In this document: piece after piece, positions 16,936 to 24,915 of the stretch
Layout of the letters: each line of letters begins with the position of its first letter
How positions within the stretch are numbered: the first letter of the stretch is position 1
Assembly (NCBI RefSeq): GCF_013812825.1
Contig: NZ_JACCSU010000060.1
Location: 1 to 61,651, forward strand
DNA from: Sphingomonas sp.
GTDB taxonomy: Bacteria; Pseudomonadota; Alphaproteobacteria; Sphingomonadales; Sphingomonadaceae
Direction: 5' to 3'
Length of the DNA stretch: 61,651 bases
Notes under the pieces: generated by a model
What the model was told of the DNA's origin: nothing
Databases searched by the model: none
The model's input: only the letters and a program-made list of their open reading frames with translations
Translations under genes and position numbers: made by a program

Positions 16936-17268
16936 GTGAGCGAGCCTGACATCATCTTGACCGAGAGCGCTGCCAAGCGCGTTGCGGCGATTGCCGGGCG
17001 CCAGTCCAGGCCGGCGATCCTCCGCCTCGCGGTCGATGGCGGCGGCTGCGCCGGTTTCACCTACAAGTTCGAGCTCGCCGACAATGCGGAAGCCGGCGAC
17101 ACGGTCGCAGAGACCAGCGGCGTGAAGCTGGTCGTGGATCCGACCAGCCTCGACCTGGTGCGGGGCTCGGCCGTCGATTTCGTCGAGGACCTCGGCGGCG
17201 CCGCGTTCCGGGTGACCAACCCGAACGCGGCCTCGGGCTGCGGCTGCGGCTCGAGCTTTTCCGTCTGA
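16936..17268 (+). CDS. A-type iron-sulfur cluster carrier (IscA/ErpA family)
   Basis: This 110-residue carrier delivers or helps assemble Fe-S clusters. The three conserved cysteines are visible in GGGCAGFTY and in the C-terminal SGCGCGSSF. The start is GTG at 16936 (SEPDIILTESAAKRV); upstream residues in the open frame do not resemble the family. It lies 37 bases after the peptidase gene and one base before the exonuclease gene. Which subtype it is (ErpA, IscA or SufA) cannot be settled here. Confidence 0.92.
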   Translation: MSEPDIILTESAAKRVAAIAGRQSRPAILRLAVDGGGCAGFTYKFELADNAEAGDTVAETSGVKLVVDPTSLDLVRGSAVDFVEDLGGAAFRVTNPNAASGCGCGSSFSV

Positions 17269-17269
17269 A

Positions 17270-18043
17270 GTGCGGCTCGCGACCTTCAACCTCAACGGCA
17301 TTCGCGCCCGCCTGCCGCGCCTGCTCGAATGGCTCGAGCGCGAGAAACCCGACGTGGTGTGCCTCCAGGAACTCAAGTGCGCCGATGAATCGCTGCCGAT
17401 CGCGGACGTCGAAGCGGCCGGCTACGGGGCCGTGTGGCACGGGCAGAAGGGCTTCAACGGAGTCGCGATCCTGGCTCGGGGCGACACTCCCGAGCTTCGC
17501 CGCACCGGCCTTCCCGGCGATCCGGACGACAGCCACAGCCGCTATATCGAGGCGCAGGTCGGCGATTTCATTGTCGCCTCGCTCTATTTGCCCAATGGCA
17601 ACCCGGCCGGAACCGAGAAGTTCGACTATAAGATCCGGTGGATGGAGCGGCTCGGCGACCATTCGAGCGAGCTGCTCGGCGACGAGCGCGCGGTGGTGCT
17701 CGCCGGCGACTGGAACGTGGTGCCGGAGGACCGCGACGTGTTCTCGGTTCGGGCGACGGCGCACGATGCGGTGATGCAACCGGAAGCGCGCTCGGCCTGG
17801 CGGCGGCTCGTCCACCAGGGATGGACCGATTCGCTGCGTGCGCTGCACCCGGACGAGCCGAAGCTTTACACCTTCTGGGACTATACCGCCGGCTGCTGGC
17901 AGCGCGACGCGGGCTTCCGGCTCGATCACCTGCTGTGCTCGCCCGAGGCCGCCGACCGGCTGCGCGGCGCCGGCGTCGACAAATGGGCGAGGGCTCAGGA
18001 AAAGGCGAGCGACCACGCGCCGACCTGGATCGATCTCGCCTAG
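17270..18043 (+). CDS. xth: Exodeoxyribonuclease III
   Basis: This DNA repair enzyme has AP-endonuclease and 3' exonuclease activity and belongs to the endonuclease/exonuclease/phosphatase fold. The 257-residue protein shows TFNLNGIRARLPRLLEWL, CLQELKC (metal-binding Glu), LAGDWNVVPEDRDV (catalytic Asp/Asn), DYTAGCWQRDAGFRLDHLL and the terminal SDHAPTW. The start is GTG at 17270, two bases after the carrier stop. Its 3' end abuts the GNAT gene on the other strand with no gap. Confidence 0.95.
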   Translation: MRLATFNLNGIRARLPRLLEWLEREKPDVVCLQELKCADESLPIADVEAAGYGAVWHGQKGFNGVAILARGDTPELRRTGLPGDPDDSHSRYIEAQVGDFIVASLYLPNGNPAGTEKFDYKIRWMERLGDHSSELLGDERAVVLAGDWNVVPEDRDVFSVRATAHDAVMQPEARSAWRRLVHQGWTDSLRALHPDEPKLYTFWDYTAGCWQRDAGFRLDHLLCSPEAADRLRGAGVDKWARAQEKASDHAPTWIDLA

Positions 18044-19183
18044 CTAGAGCGCCTTTTCAAAAATCCGGTAGACGTGGTTGACCCGCGCGCCCGGTAGCTC
18101 GGCGATCGATATCATCCCCTGGTTATCCTCGAGAACCCAGCCGAACTCGCCTTGGGCGGCGCCGTAATTGGCGACCGCAGCGCGGCGCGTGGACTCGATC
18201 AGCATGAAGGCGATCTGGGTCGCCAGCCGGCTGTTGTGGAGCTTCGAGGCGACGCCCATCAGCGGCACTCGCACCCGGCTCGTCCTGGGCTTGCGCAGGC
18301 GCCACAGCAGCTTCGCCCAGCCAAACGGAAACAGGTGCCCGTCGAGGTCGCGGATCAGCTCGTTGACGTCGGGAAAAGTGACCATGAAGGCAACCGCTTC
18401 ACCGTCCAGCTCGGCGATCCGCACCAGGTCCTCGAAGACGATCGGCTTCAGTTTCTTGCCGGCATAGGCGATCTCGGCCTCGGTCAGCGGAACGAAGCCC
18501 CAATTGGCCGACCAGGCATCGTTGAGGAGGTTGAGGATGATCCGCGCCTCGCTCGCAAAGCGGCTTTTGTCGACCTTGCGGATGTGAAGGCGCGGGTTCT
18601 TCTCGCCGGCGGCGACCAGCCGGTCGGCGAGCGGATCGGACCAGCCGGTGATGCCGACTTCGTAGGTCAGCAGGTCCTTGGCCTTGGAATAGCCGGCCGC
18701 CTCGATCCACCGGCGATATTCGGGCCGATGATGGCCCATCATCACCGTCGGCGGCTCATCGAAACCCTCGATTTCGAGCCCCGGCTCGTCCCAGATCGAC
18801 AGGCTGACCGGCCCGAGCGCCCGGCTCATTCCCTGCTCGCGGAGCCAGTCCTCGGCGACGGCGATCAGCGCGGCGGCCGCCTGCTCGTCGAGCGCCTCGA
18901 ACATGCCCCACTGGCCGGTGCCGGCGCCCATGTGGACCTGGACGAGATCGTCGACCTGGGCGCTGATCCGGCCGACCGTTCGGCCGTCGCGCTCGGCCAG
19001 CCACAGCTGCGCGCGGGCATGCCCGAACCACGGGTTCTTCTTCGGGTCGATCAGCGCGTGGACTTCGCCCTTGAGCGGCGGCACCCAGGCTGGATCGTCT
19101 TCATAGACCCGCCAGACGAAGTCGACGAAGGCCCGCCGGTCGGCCGCGGAGGCGACCGGCCGAACCTGTACCTCAGCCGGCAT
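18044..19183 (-). CDS. GNAT-fold acyltransferase, candidate bacterial ceramide synthase
   Basis: The protein has 379 residues with no signal peptide. It belongs to a GNAT-related family common in Alphaproteobacteria and often left as hypothetical or called dATP pyrophosphohydrolase. Visible pieces are DPAWVPPLKGEVHALIDPKK, DGRTVGRISAQVDDLVQ, SIWDEPGLEIEGF, VMMGHHRPEY and YSKAKDLLTYEVGI. The GNAT-type ceramide synthase described in Caulobacter N-acylates the long-chain base. Here the gene is last in lptF-lptG-hydroxylase-GNAT, and spt, acp and cerR-like genes lie 8-10 kb away, so that role is a reasonable inference. Another amine or lipid N-acyl transfer cannot be excluded. Confidence 0.7.
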   Translation of the reverse strand: MPAEVQVRPVASAADRRAFVDFVWRVYEDDPAWVPPLKGEVHALIDPKKNPWFGHARAQLWLAERDGRTVGRISAQVDDLVQVHMGAGTGQWGMFEALDEQAAAALIAVAEDWLREQGMSRALGPVSLSIWDEPGLEIEGFDEPPTVMMGHHRPEYRRWIEAAGYSKAKDLLTYEVGITGWSDPLADRLVAAGEKNPRLHIRKVDKSRFASEARIILNLLNDAWSANWGFVPLTEAEIAYAGKKLKPIVFEDLVRIAELDGEAVAFMVTFPDVNELIRDLDGHLFPFGWAKLLWRLRKPRTSRVRVPLMGVASKLHNSRLATQIAFMLIESTRRAAVANYGAAQGEFGWVLEDNQGMISIAELPGARVNHVYRIFEKAL

Positions 19184-19191
19184 GGTTGGTT

Positions 19192-19959
19192 TCAGCCGAC
19201 CCGGTCGCGCTTGCGCGGGTGGCCAGTCGCTACTCCGCCCGAAAGTCGAGCGACCCACGGGTAGCGCTCCGCAACCTCGGGAGTGTAGCCGAGGTTGAAC
19301 ACGTTGGGGCTTTTCTCGGGCCGCTCGCGGCGGTCGTAGAAGGTGCCCAGCACCCGGTCCCAGAAATAATTGGTGATTCCGAAATTGCCGGTCTCATCGT
19401 GGAAATGATGGGCCATGTGCCGCTTCTTCATCTCGGTGACCAGCGCCCACTTGGGCTTGTAGGCGAGATGCTGGATGCAGTGGACGAACTCATAGACGCA
19501 GGTCGTGAGGAGCCCGGCCGCGAACGCCGCCGCGGCGCCGCCGGTGCCGCCGATCGCATAGCCGATCGGAACCGTGACGGCGGCGATCGTCGGAAGCGTC
19601 GTGTGCAGCGCTCCGAACAGAACCTCGAGACGATTGGGGTCCTGGTGGTGATCGAAGTGGATGCGCTTCCAGGTGCGAGCCAGCGCCGGCACCTTGAACA
19701 TCCATGTCGAGTGCAGGACCCAGCGGTGAAGCGCGTACCACACGAGCGGGTAGGCGAGCACGATCGAGCCGGCCGCGGCCAGCGTCTCGAGCGGGGACGC
19801 CGGATACAGGGTCCACACGCCCGCCGACACCGCGGCCAGCGCGATGTAGGCGAGGATCGCCGGATACTGGAAATAGGCGATCCACAGCTCCTTGAGCGTC
19901 ATCCGGTCAAGGTAGTGCGAACGGTTCCAAATACCCTTAGCCATGGTCTCTGCAGTCAC
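19192..19959 (-). CDS. Fatty acid hydroxylase superfamily diiron enzyme (FA2H/Scs7-like)
   Basis: This is a 255-residue membrane protein with about four hydrophobic segments. The eight-histidine diiron pattern of the fatty acid hydroxylase/sterol desaturase superfamily is complete: HRWVLH, HFDHH, HCIQH and HMAHHFHDE followed by FGITNYFWDRVLGT. The order and spacing look more like fatty acid 2-hydroxylase than sterol desaturase. Sphingomonas sphingolipids carry 2-hydroxy-myristate, so 2-hydroxylation of the ceramide acyl chain is a sensible inference. The GTG start at 19959 follows AAGGGAA; an upstream ATG at 20025 is possible. It ends 8 bases before the GNAT start. Confidence 0.8.
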   Translation of the reverse strand: MTAETMAKGIWNRSHYLDRMTLKELWIAYFQYPAILAYIALAAVSAGVWTLYPASPLETLAAAGSIVLAYPLVWYALHRWVLHSTWMFKVPALARTWKRIHFDHHQDPNRLEVLFGALHTTLPTIAAVTVPIGYAIGGTGGAAAAFAAGLLTTCVYEFVHCIQHLAYKPKWALVTEMKKRHMAHHFHDETGNFGITNYFWDRVLGTFYDRRERPEKSPNVFNLGYTPEVAERYPWVARLSGGVATGHPRKRDRVG

Positions 19960-20096
19960 GAAATTCCCTTGAATCGATGCCGTCGCCCCCGGCGGCATTG
20001 CGGATGTGGGACTGTAATAAGGCATCTTTGCGACAGTGGAAGGGTCGGAAGTGGGCTGCTGGGCTCGCGCGATCCCCCCGGATGGAGCTGTGCGCG

Positions 20097-21194
20097 TCAC
20101 TCTTCGCTGCGGATCAGGACCGTTTCGCCGATCAGCAGGAACAGGACGAAGGGCGCCCAGGCGGCGAGCAGGGGCGGGTAGGCGCCGACATTGCCCATCG
20201 CCAGGCTGAAATTGTCGGCGACGAAATAAGCAAAGCCGAGCGCCATTCCGACGGTCGCCCGGAGCAGCACCTGGCCGGACCGGGCGAGGCCGAACGCGGC
20301 GACCGCGGCGAGCAGCGGCATCAGCAGCGTCGACAGCGGACTTGAAATCTTGTGCCACAGGCCGGCGCGCGCTTCCTCCGTGTGGCGGCCGGCGCGCTCC
20401 ATCTGCTCGATCCGCTGCTTGAGGGTGAAGAAATCGAGCTGGTCGGGATCGACCTTCGCCAGCGTCAGCCGCTCCGGCTCGACCCCGGGTAGCGCCGTCA
20501 TTTGGTCGTGGCGGCGCACCAGGTTCATGGTCGCGTCGTAAACCCGCACATTCTCGAGCAGCCACGCGCCGCCCGCCGGCCGCGCGCGCTCCGCATCGAT
20601 CACTCGGCGAAGAGTGCCGCCCTCGCGATCATAGATGGAGACGCCGGTAGCGCGCAGCTGTTGATGCTGGCCGACCACCTGTCGAGCGCGAACCAAATCA
20701 TTGCCGACCAAGACCCAGACATTGGACAACAAGTCGCTGTCCGGCGGAATCGGCCGATAATCATTGTCGTTCCACGCGGTGACGGTCCGCGCCGCCTTGA
20801 CCACCACCGTCTCATTGAAGGCGAAGGCCACCGCCGCGATGCCGAGGCTGGCGACGATCAGCGGGGCGAGGATCTGGTGCGCGGAAATCCCCGCGGCCTT
20901 CATCGCGATGACCTCGCTGTGCTGATTGAGCCCGGCGAAGGCGATCAGAGTCCCCAGCAGCACCGAGAAGGGCAGGAACCGCGCGGTCAGCAGGGGCACC
21001 CGCAGCGCGACATATTGCCACAGCTCGGCGTCGCCATTGCCGGGCACGGCGAGGATCTTGCCCGATTCCCCGAGCAGGTCGAGCGTCATCAGGATCAGCA
21101 CCAGCGCCACCAGAACCGCCAGGCTGCGGGTCAGGAACAGCTTGACCGTGTAAAAGGCGATCCGCCGCGACGGGAAGAAATGCAGGTTGATCAT
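20097..21194 (-). CDS. lptG: LptG/YjgQ-family lipid transport permease
   Basis: The protein has 365 residues with the LptF/LptG layout. Three N-terminal membrane helices come first (LTRSLAVLVALVLILMTLDL; ARFLPFSVLLGTLIAFAGL; LIVASLGIAAVAFAFN). A periplasmic jellyroll domain spans about 110-260, and three C-terminal helices start at ISSPLSTLLMPLLAAVAAF. With LptF and the ATPase LptB it normally extracts lipopolysaccharide from the inner membrane. It starts 13 bases after lptF and is followed by the hydroxylase and GNAT genes on the same strand. In a sphingomonad the cargo may be a sphingolipid instead. Confidence 0.9.
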   Translation of the reverse strand: MINLHFFPSRRIAFYTVKLFLTRSLAVLVALVLILMTLDLLGESGKILAVPGNGDAELWQYVALRVPLLTARFLPFSVLLGTLIAFAGLNQHSEVIAMKAAGISAHQILAPLIVASLGIAAVAFAFNETVVVKAARTVTAWNDNDYRPIPPDSDLLSNVWVLVGNDLVRARQVVGQHQQLRATGVSIYDREGGTLRRVIDAERARPAGGAWLLENVRVYDATMNLVRRHDQMTALPGVEPERLTLAKVDPDQLDFFTLKQRIEQMERAGRHTEEARAGLWHKISSPLSTLLMPLLAAVAAFGLARSGQVLLRATVGMALGFAYFVADNFSLAMGNVGAYPPLLAAWAPFVLFLLIGETVLIRSEE

Positions 21195-21207
21195 GCGGGC
21201 GCTCTGG

Positions 21208-22404
21208 TCATGCCCGCTCCGGTCTCGGCAGGAGCGAGCGCACCGCCCGCCCGACCTTGGCAAACGCGCGCTCGAGCGCGCCGATCGGCTGGCCCCCGGG
21301 CTGGTGGGCGAGCACGTGGTACATCCACACGATCAGCGCCGAGAGCAAGACCAGCGGCACCCACAAGGCGACAACCGGTTCGATCCGCCCCTGGGCGCCG
21401 GCTTGCTCGGCATATTGATTGACCTTGTGATAGGCGACGACAATGACGATGCCGATGAAGATGCCGAGCGACGACGAGCTTCGCTTCGGCGGCACCGCGA
21501 GCGCCAGCGCCAGCAGCGGAAGCATCAGCATCATCAGCACCTCGACAATCCGGAAGTGCAGATTGGCCTGAGCGGCAAGGCGGTCCTCGCCGGTGGCGCC
21601 GCCGCCATAGCCTTCGTGAAACAGTTCGTTGAGCGTCAGTTCGTCGTGGTCATGGCCGCGGTTCCGGAAGCGATCGACCTGGGGCAGGTTGATCGGCAGA
21701 TCGTAGCTTTCGAACGACAGGGTCCGCGGCGCCGCGAATTTTGGCGATTGCTGGATCAGGCGCCCCTCGCGCAGCCGGAACAGGATCGTGTCGGGATCGT
21801 CGGTCGACAGGAAGCGGCCGGTTGCAGCGGTTGCCGCGACTGAGGTGCCCGAGCGGTCGTCGACCTGGACGAAAATGCCCCGCAGGCGCGTGCCGCTGTC
21901 CTCGCTGCCGTCGATCCGCAGCGTCAGCCGCTTGCCGAGCCGGTTGAACTCGCCGACCCTGATCGATGCGCCGAGCGCTCCGGAGCGCAGGTCGAACCGC
22001 AGCCCCTCGTAGCGGTAGCGCGCATAGGGCTCGATGTAGCCGACGATCGCCAGGTTCAGGAGCATCAGCGCGGCCGCGTAGGTGTAGGGCACGCGCAGCA
22101 GCCGGCCGAAGCCGATGCCGATTCCGCGCAGTGCATCGAGTTCCGAGGACAAGGCGAGCTTGCGGAAGGCGAGCAGGATGCCGAGCATCAAGCCGATCGG
22201 GATTCCAAGCGAGAAATATTCCGGCAACAAATTGGCCAGCATCCGCCAGACGACGCTGACCGGCCCGCCCGCGGTGACGACGAAATCGAACAGCCGCAGC
22301 ATCTTGTCGAGCACCAGCAGCATCGCCGCCAGGATCAGTGTGCCCAGCAGAGGCACCGCGATGGAACGCGCGAGGTAGCGGTCGATTAGCGAAATGCGGC
22401 CCAA
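21208..22404 (-). CDS. lptF: LptF/YjgP-family lipid transport permease
   Basis: This is a 398-residue permease partner of LptG. Helix 1 is IAVPLLGTLILAAMLLVLDK, and the coupling segment around LALSSELDALRGIGIG contacts the ATPase in characterised homologues. A periplasmic jellyroll (about 125-280) is followed by three terminal helices (VLMMLMLPLLALALAVPPKR and onward). The frame begins with TTG at 22404. It is the first gene of the lptF-lptG-hydroxylase-GNAT run and is divergent from the DUF2141-kinase-cytidylyltransferase run, with 123 bases between them. Confidence 0.9.
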   Translation of the reverse strand: MGRISLIDRYLARSIAVPLLGTLILAAMLLVLDKMLRLFDFVVTAGGPVSVVWRMLANLLPEYFSLGIPIGLMLGILLAFRKLALSSELDALRGIGIGFGRLLRVPYTYAAALMLLNLAIVGYIEPYARYRYEGLRFDLRSGALGASIRVGEFNRLGKRLTLRIDGSEDSGTRLRGIFVQVDDRSGTSVAATAATGRFLSTDDPDTILFRLREGRLIQQSPKFAAPRTLSFESYDLPINLPQVDRFRNRGHDHDELTLNELFHEGYGGGATGEDRLAAQANLHFRIVEVLMMLMLPLLALALAVPPKRSSSSLGIFIGIVIVVAYHKVNQYAEQAGAQGRIEPVVALWVPLVLLSALIVWMYHVLAHQPGGQPIGALERAFAKVGRAVRSLLPRPERA

Positions 22405-22527
22405 TTTTTAGTCGTCCAAACACCATGATTTGGCCGCAAAGCGCGCCGAGACAGCTACGCGGGCGGCTCTCCCTTCCCGTGAAGGACCGCGCCCGGTGTG
22501 CGTCGAAAACGAACGGTCTGCAATATC

Positions 22528-23019
22528 ATGTCGAATACGCGTCTCCTGCTTGTCGCCCCGCTGCTTGCCGCGATGGCCACGGCCGCGCCGGCGCGCATCG
22601 TCGGTTCCGACGCGCAGGCGTGCCTGACGGGCAAGCCATCGATGCTGGTTCGAGTCAGCGGCCTCAAGAAGCCAAGCGGCACGGTCAAGGTCGCGGTCTA
22701 TGCGGCGCAGGGTTACCTCGCCAAGGGCGGCAAGCTTCGCAAAATCGTGGTGCCGGTGCGCTCGAGCGGTCCGATGGACGTCTGCATCGCGGTTCCGAAG
22801 GCCGGCCAATATGCGGTCGCCGTCCATCACGACCTCAACGGCAACGGCGACAAGGATCCCAATGACGGCGGCGGCTATTCGGGAAATCCGAGCCTGTCGA
22901 TCACCAATCTCAAGCCGCCGTTCGGCAAGACCGCGGTGCGCGTCGGTACGGCCCCCCGCCGGGTGACGGTCCTGCTGCAGTACCGCGAGGGCCTCTCTAT
23001 CCGACCAGTGAACGGGTGA
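22528..23019 (+). CDS. Secreted DUF2141 domain protein
   Basis: The protein has 163 residues. A signal peptide (about residues 1-23, ending TAAPA) precedes a DUF2141 beta-sandwich-like domain with VRVSGLKKPSGTVKVAVY, GQYAVAVHHDLNGNGDKD and GGYSGNPSLSITNLKPPFG. The Asp/Asn-rich DLNGNGDKDPNDGG could bind calcium. The function of the family is unknown. The stop overlaps the start of the lipid kinase (TGATG), so a related role at the cell envelope is suggested by context only. Confidence 0.8.
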   Translation: MSNTRLLLVAPLLAAMATAAPARIVGSDAQACLTGKPSMLVRVSGLKKPSGTVKVAVYAAQGYLAKGGKLRKIVVPVRSSGPMDVCIAVPKAGQYAVAVHHDLNGNGDKDPNDGGGYSGNPSLSITNLKPPFGKTAVRVGTAPRRVTVLLQYREGLSIRPVNG

Positions 23020-23993
23020 TGACGCGTCCGCGGATCGCACTGCTTTCCAATCCGAAGTCGACCGGGAATCTAGCTCAGCTTCCGCGGATCAGGGCGTTTT
23101 GTGCCGATCACCCCGACATTTTCCACTATGAGGTCGAGAAAGCCCACCAGGTCGGCACCGCGCTGCGGACGATCGCCCGAGTGCGGCCCAAGATGCTGGT
23201 CATCAACGGCGGCGACGGCACCGTCCAGGCGGCTCTGACCGAACTCTACAACGGCGGCCATTTCGGCAATCAGCCGCCGCCGGTCGCCGTCCTGCCCAGC
23301 GGCAAGACCAATCTCATCGCCCTGGATTTGGGAGCGCCCGGCGACCCCATCGCGGCCCTGGAGAAATTGCTCGAGATCGCCCAGGCCGACTTGAGCCTCC
23401 ACATCGTCGCTCGCGAGCTGATCGCTCTGCGCTGCGGCGCGGGCGAGCAACGGCCGGTGATCGGCATGTTCCTGGGCGGCGCCGGGCTCGCCGACACGAT
23501 GCTTTACTGCCGCGAGAAGATCTATCCGCTCGGCCTTCCCAACGGGGTCAGCCACGCGCTCACCGGATTGGCCTTGCTCGCGCGGCTGTTCCTCAGGCTC
23601 AAAGCCAATTTCCTGCCGCCCCGGCCAAGCCCGTTGGCCGTGTCCTGGCGCAACAGCCAGAGCCTGACCGGCCGCTTCTCGCTGCTGGCGGTGACGACGC
23701 TCGACAAGTTGCTGCTGTCCGGCGAGATCAGGGGGCATAATCGCGGCGCGCTCCGGCTGGTCGCGATCGAAGAGCGTCTCGGTTCGGTCGTGGGGGCCTT
23801 CTTCGCGACCTTGTTCGGCAAGCTCGGCCATTCCAAGCTGCGCGGGGTCCACTTCGAGGAAAGCGACGAGATCAGCATCGAGGGGGAAAGCTCCAAGGTG
23901 ATCCTCGACGGCGAAACGTTCCGGGCCGAGATCGGCCGACCGATCCTCCTCAAGCTCGCGCAGCCGCTGTCGTTCGTCCGCATTGCCGCGTAA
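23019..23993 (+). CDS. Diacylglycerol-kinase-family lipid kinase, candidate ceramide kinase
   Basis: The 324-residue protein belongs to the DAGK catalytic family (DgkB, YegS and the sphingosine/ceramide kinases). It has SNPKSTGN at residues 10-17, the nucleotide loop INGGDGTVQAAL (NGGDGT at 63-68) and VAVLPSGKTNLIALDLG. The C-terminal beta-sandwich ends in VILDGETFRAEIGRP, the usual position of a family motif. The substrate is not certain. A family member in Caulobacter phosphorylates ceramide for an anionic sphingolipid, and the neighbouring spt, cerR-like and GNAT genes make ceramide the best guess. ATG at 23019; a GTG at 23016 is possible. Confidence 0.85.
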   Translation: MTRPRIALLSNPKSTGNLAQLPRIRAFCADHPDIFHYEVEKAHQVGTALRTIARVRPKMLVINGGDGTVQAALTELYNGGHFGNQPPPVAVLPSGKTNLIALDLGAPGDPIAALEKLLEIAQADLSLHIVARELIALRCGAGEQRPVIGMFLGGAGLADTMLYCREKIYPLGLPNGVSHALTGLALLARLFLRLKANFLPPRPSPLAVSWRNSQSLTGRFSLLAVTTLDKLLLSGEIRGHNRGALRLVAIEERLGSVVGAFFATLFGKLGHSKLRGVHFEESDEISIEGESSKVILDGETFRAEIGRPILLKLAQPLSFVRIAA

Positions 23994-24003
23994 AGGCCGC
24001 GCC

Positions 24004-24915
24004 GTGGACGAGCTCAAGCAGCTGGTCGCGGAGGAGCTCGCGACTACCGTCGATCCGCGCGTTGCCAAGCTGGCGGCGGCGATTGCCGCCAGGCACGGGG
24101 CCGCCTCGCGGGCGGTGCTGTTCTACGGCTCCTGCCTTCGCGAAAAGCAGCTCGAAGGATTGATGCTCGATTTCTACCTGATCGTTTCCGATTATCGGGC
24201 GGCCTATGACAAGCGCTGGCTGGCGGCAGCCAACCGGCTGGTACCGCCCAACGTCTTCCTGTTCGAAAAGGATGGGCTCGCCGCCAAATATGCCGTGCTC
24301 AGCGAAGCCGATTTTCGGCGCGAATGCAGTTCGCACGCTTTCACCGTTTCAACGGCCGCTCGTTTTGCGCAGCCATCGCGCTTGGTCTGGTTCGCGGACC
24401 AGAGCGCAGCAGAGCGCGCCATCGAGGCGATCACACAGGCTGGCCCAACACTTCTGGATTGGACACTTCCGGTGGCAGTGGGTGGTTCACCCGAAGAAGT
24501 TTGGCAACGTGCATTCCAGCTCACTTTCGGAGCCGAAATTCGCGCTGAGCGGGCTGGCCGCTCTGAGCTCCTGGTCGCCGCTGATCCGCAGCGCTACTAC
24601 CAATTCGGCCTTCGCGCGCTTCAAGCCATCGCTGAAAAGCGGGGCGTTGGACCAAATGGCGAGGTTCCGCTGATGATGCGGCCTGATCGGGCAGAGCGTT
24701 GGTGGCGCAAGATGCAGCGTCGCGGGAAATGGTATTCGGTCCTCCGGCTCGCCAAGGCGAGCGCGACGTTCACCGGCGGGGTCGACTACATCGCCTGGAA
24801 GATCAACCGCCACGCAGGGACGCAAATCCAAATCAAGCCGTGGCAGCGGCGCTGGCCGCTGCTCGCCGCGATCAGCCTTTTGCCGCGACTCCTGAAGTCC
24901 GGGGCCGTTCGCTAG
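24004..24915 (+). CDS. Tam41/Mmp37-like phosphatidate cytidylyltransferase family protein
   Basis: This 303-residue protein resembles the mitochondrial CDP-diacylglycerol synthase Tam41, a nucleotidyltransferase-fold enzyme unrelated to CdsA. Matching pieces are LFYGSCLRE (YGS at 41-43), MLDFYLIVSD (Asp56), PPNVF, AAKYAVLSEADF, the middle LTFGAEIRAERAGR and the C-terminal AKASATFTGGVDYIAWKI. It directly follows a lipid kinase, so kinase product plus CTP giving a CDP-lipid is a plausible pair of steps. The GTG start at 24004 follows AAAGG; a TTG at 23983 is possible. Codons around 24310-24600 use A or T in third position far more than the rest of the gene. Confidence 0.65.
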   Translation: MDELKQLVAEELATTVDPRVAKLAAAIAARHGAASRAVLFYGSCLREKQLEGLMLDFYLIVSDYRAAYDKRWLAAANRLVPPNVFLFEKDGLAAKYAVLSEADFRRECSSHAFTVSTAARFAQPSRLVWFADQSAAERAIEAITQAGPTLLDWTLPVAVGGSPEEVWQRAFQLTFGAEIRAERAGRSELLVAADPQRYYQFGLRALQAIAEKRGVGPNGEVPLMMRPDRAERWWRKMQRRGKWYSVLRLAKASATFTGGVDYIAWKINRHAGTQIQIKPWQRRWPLLAAISLLPRLLKSGAVR

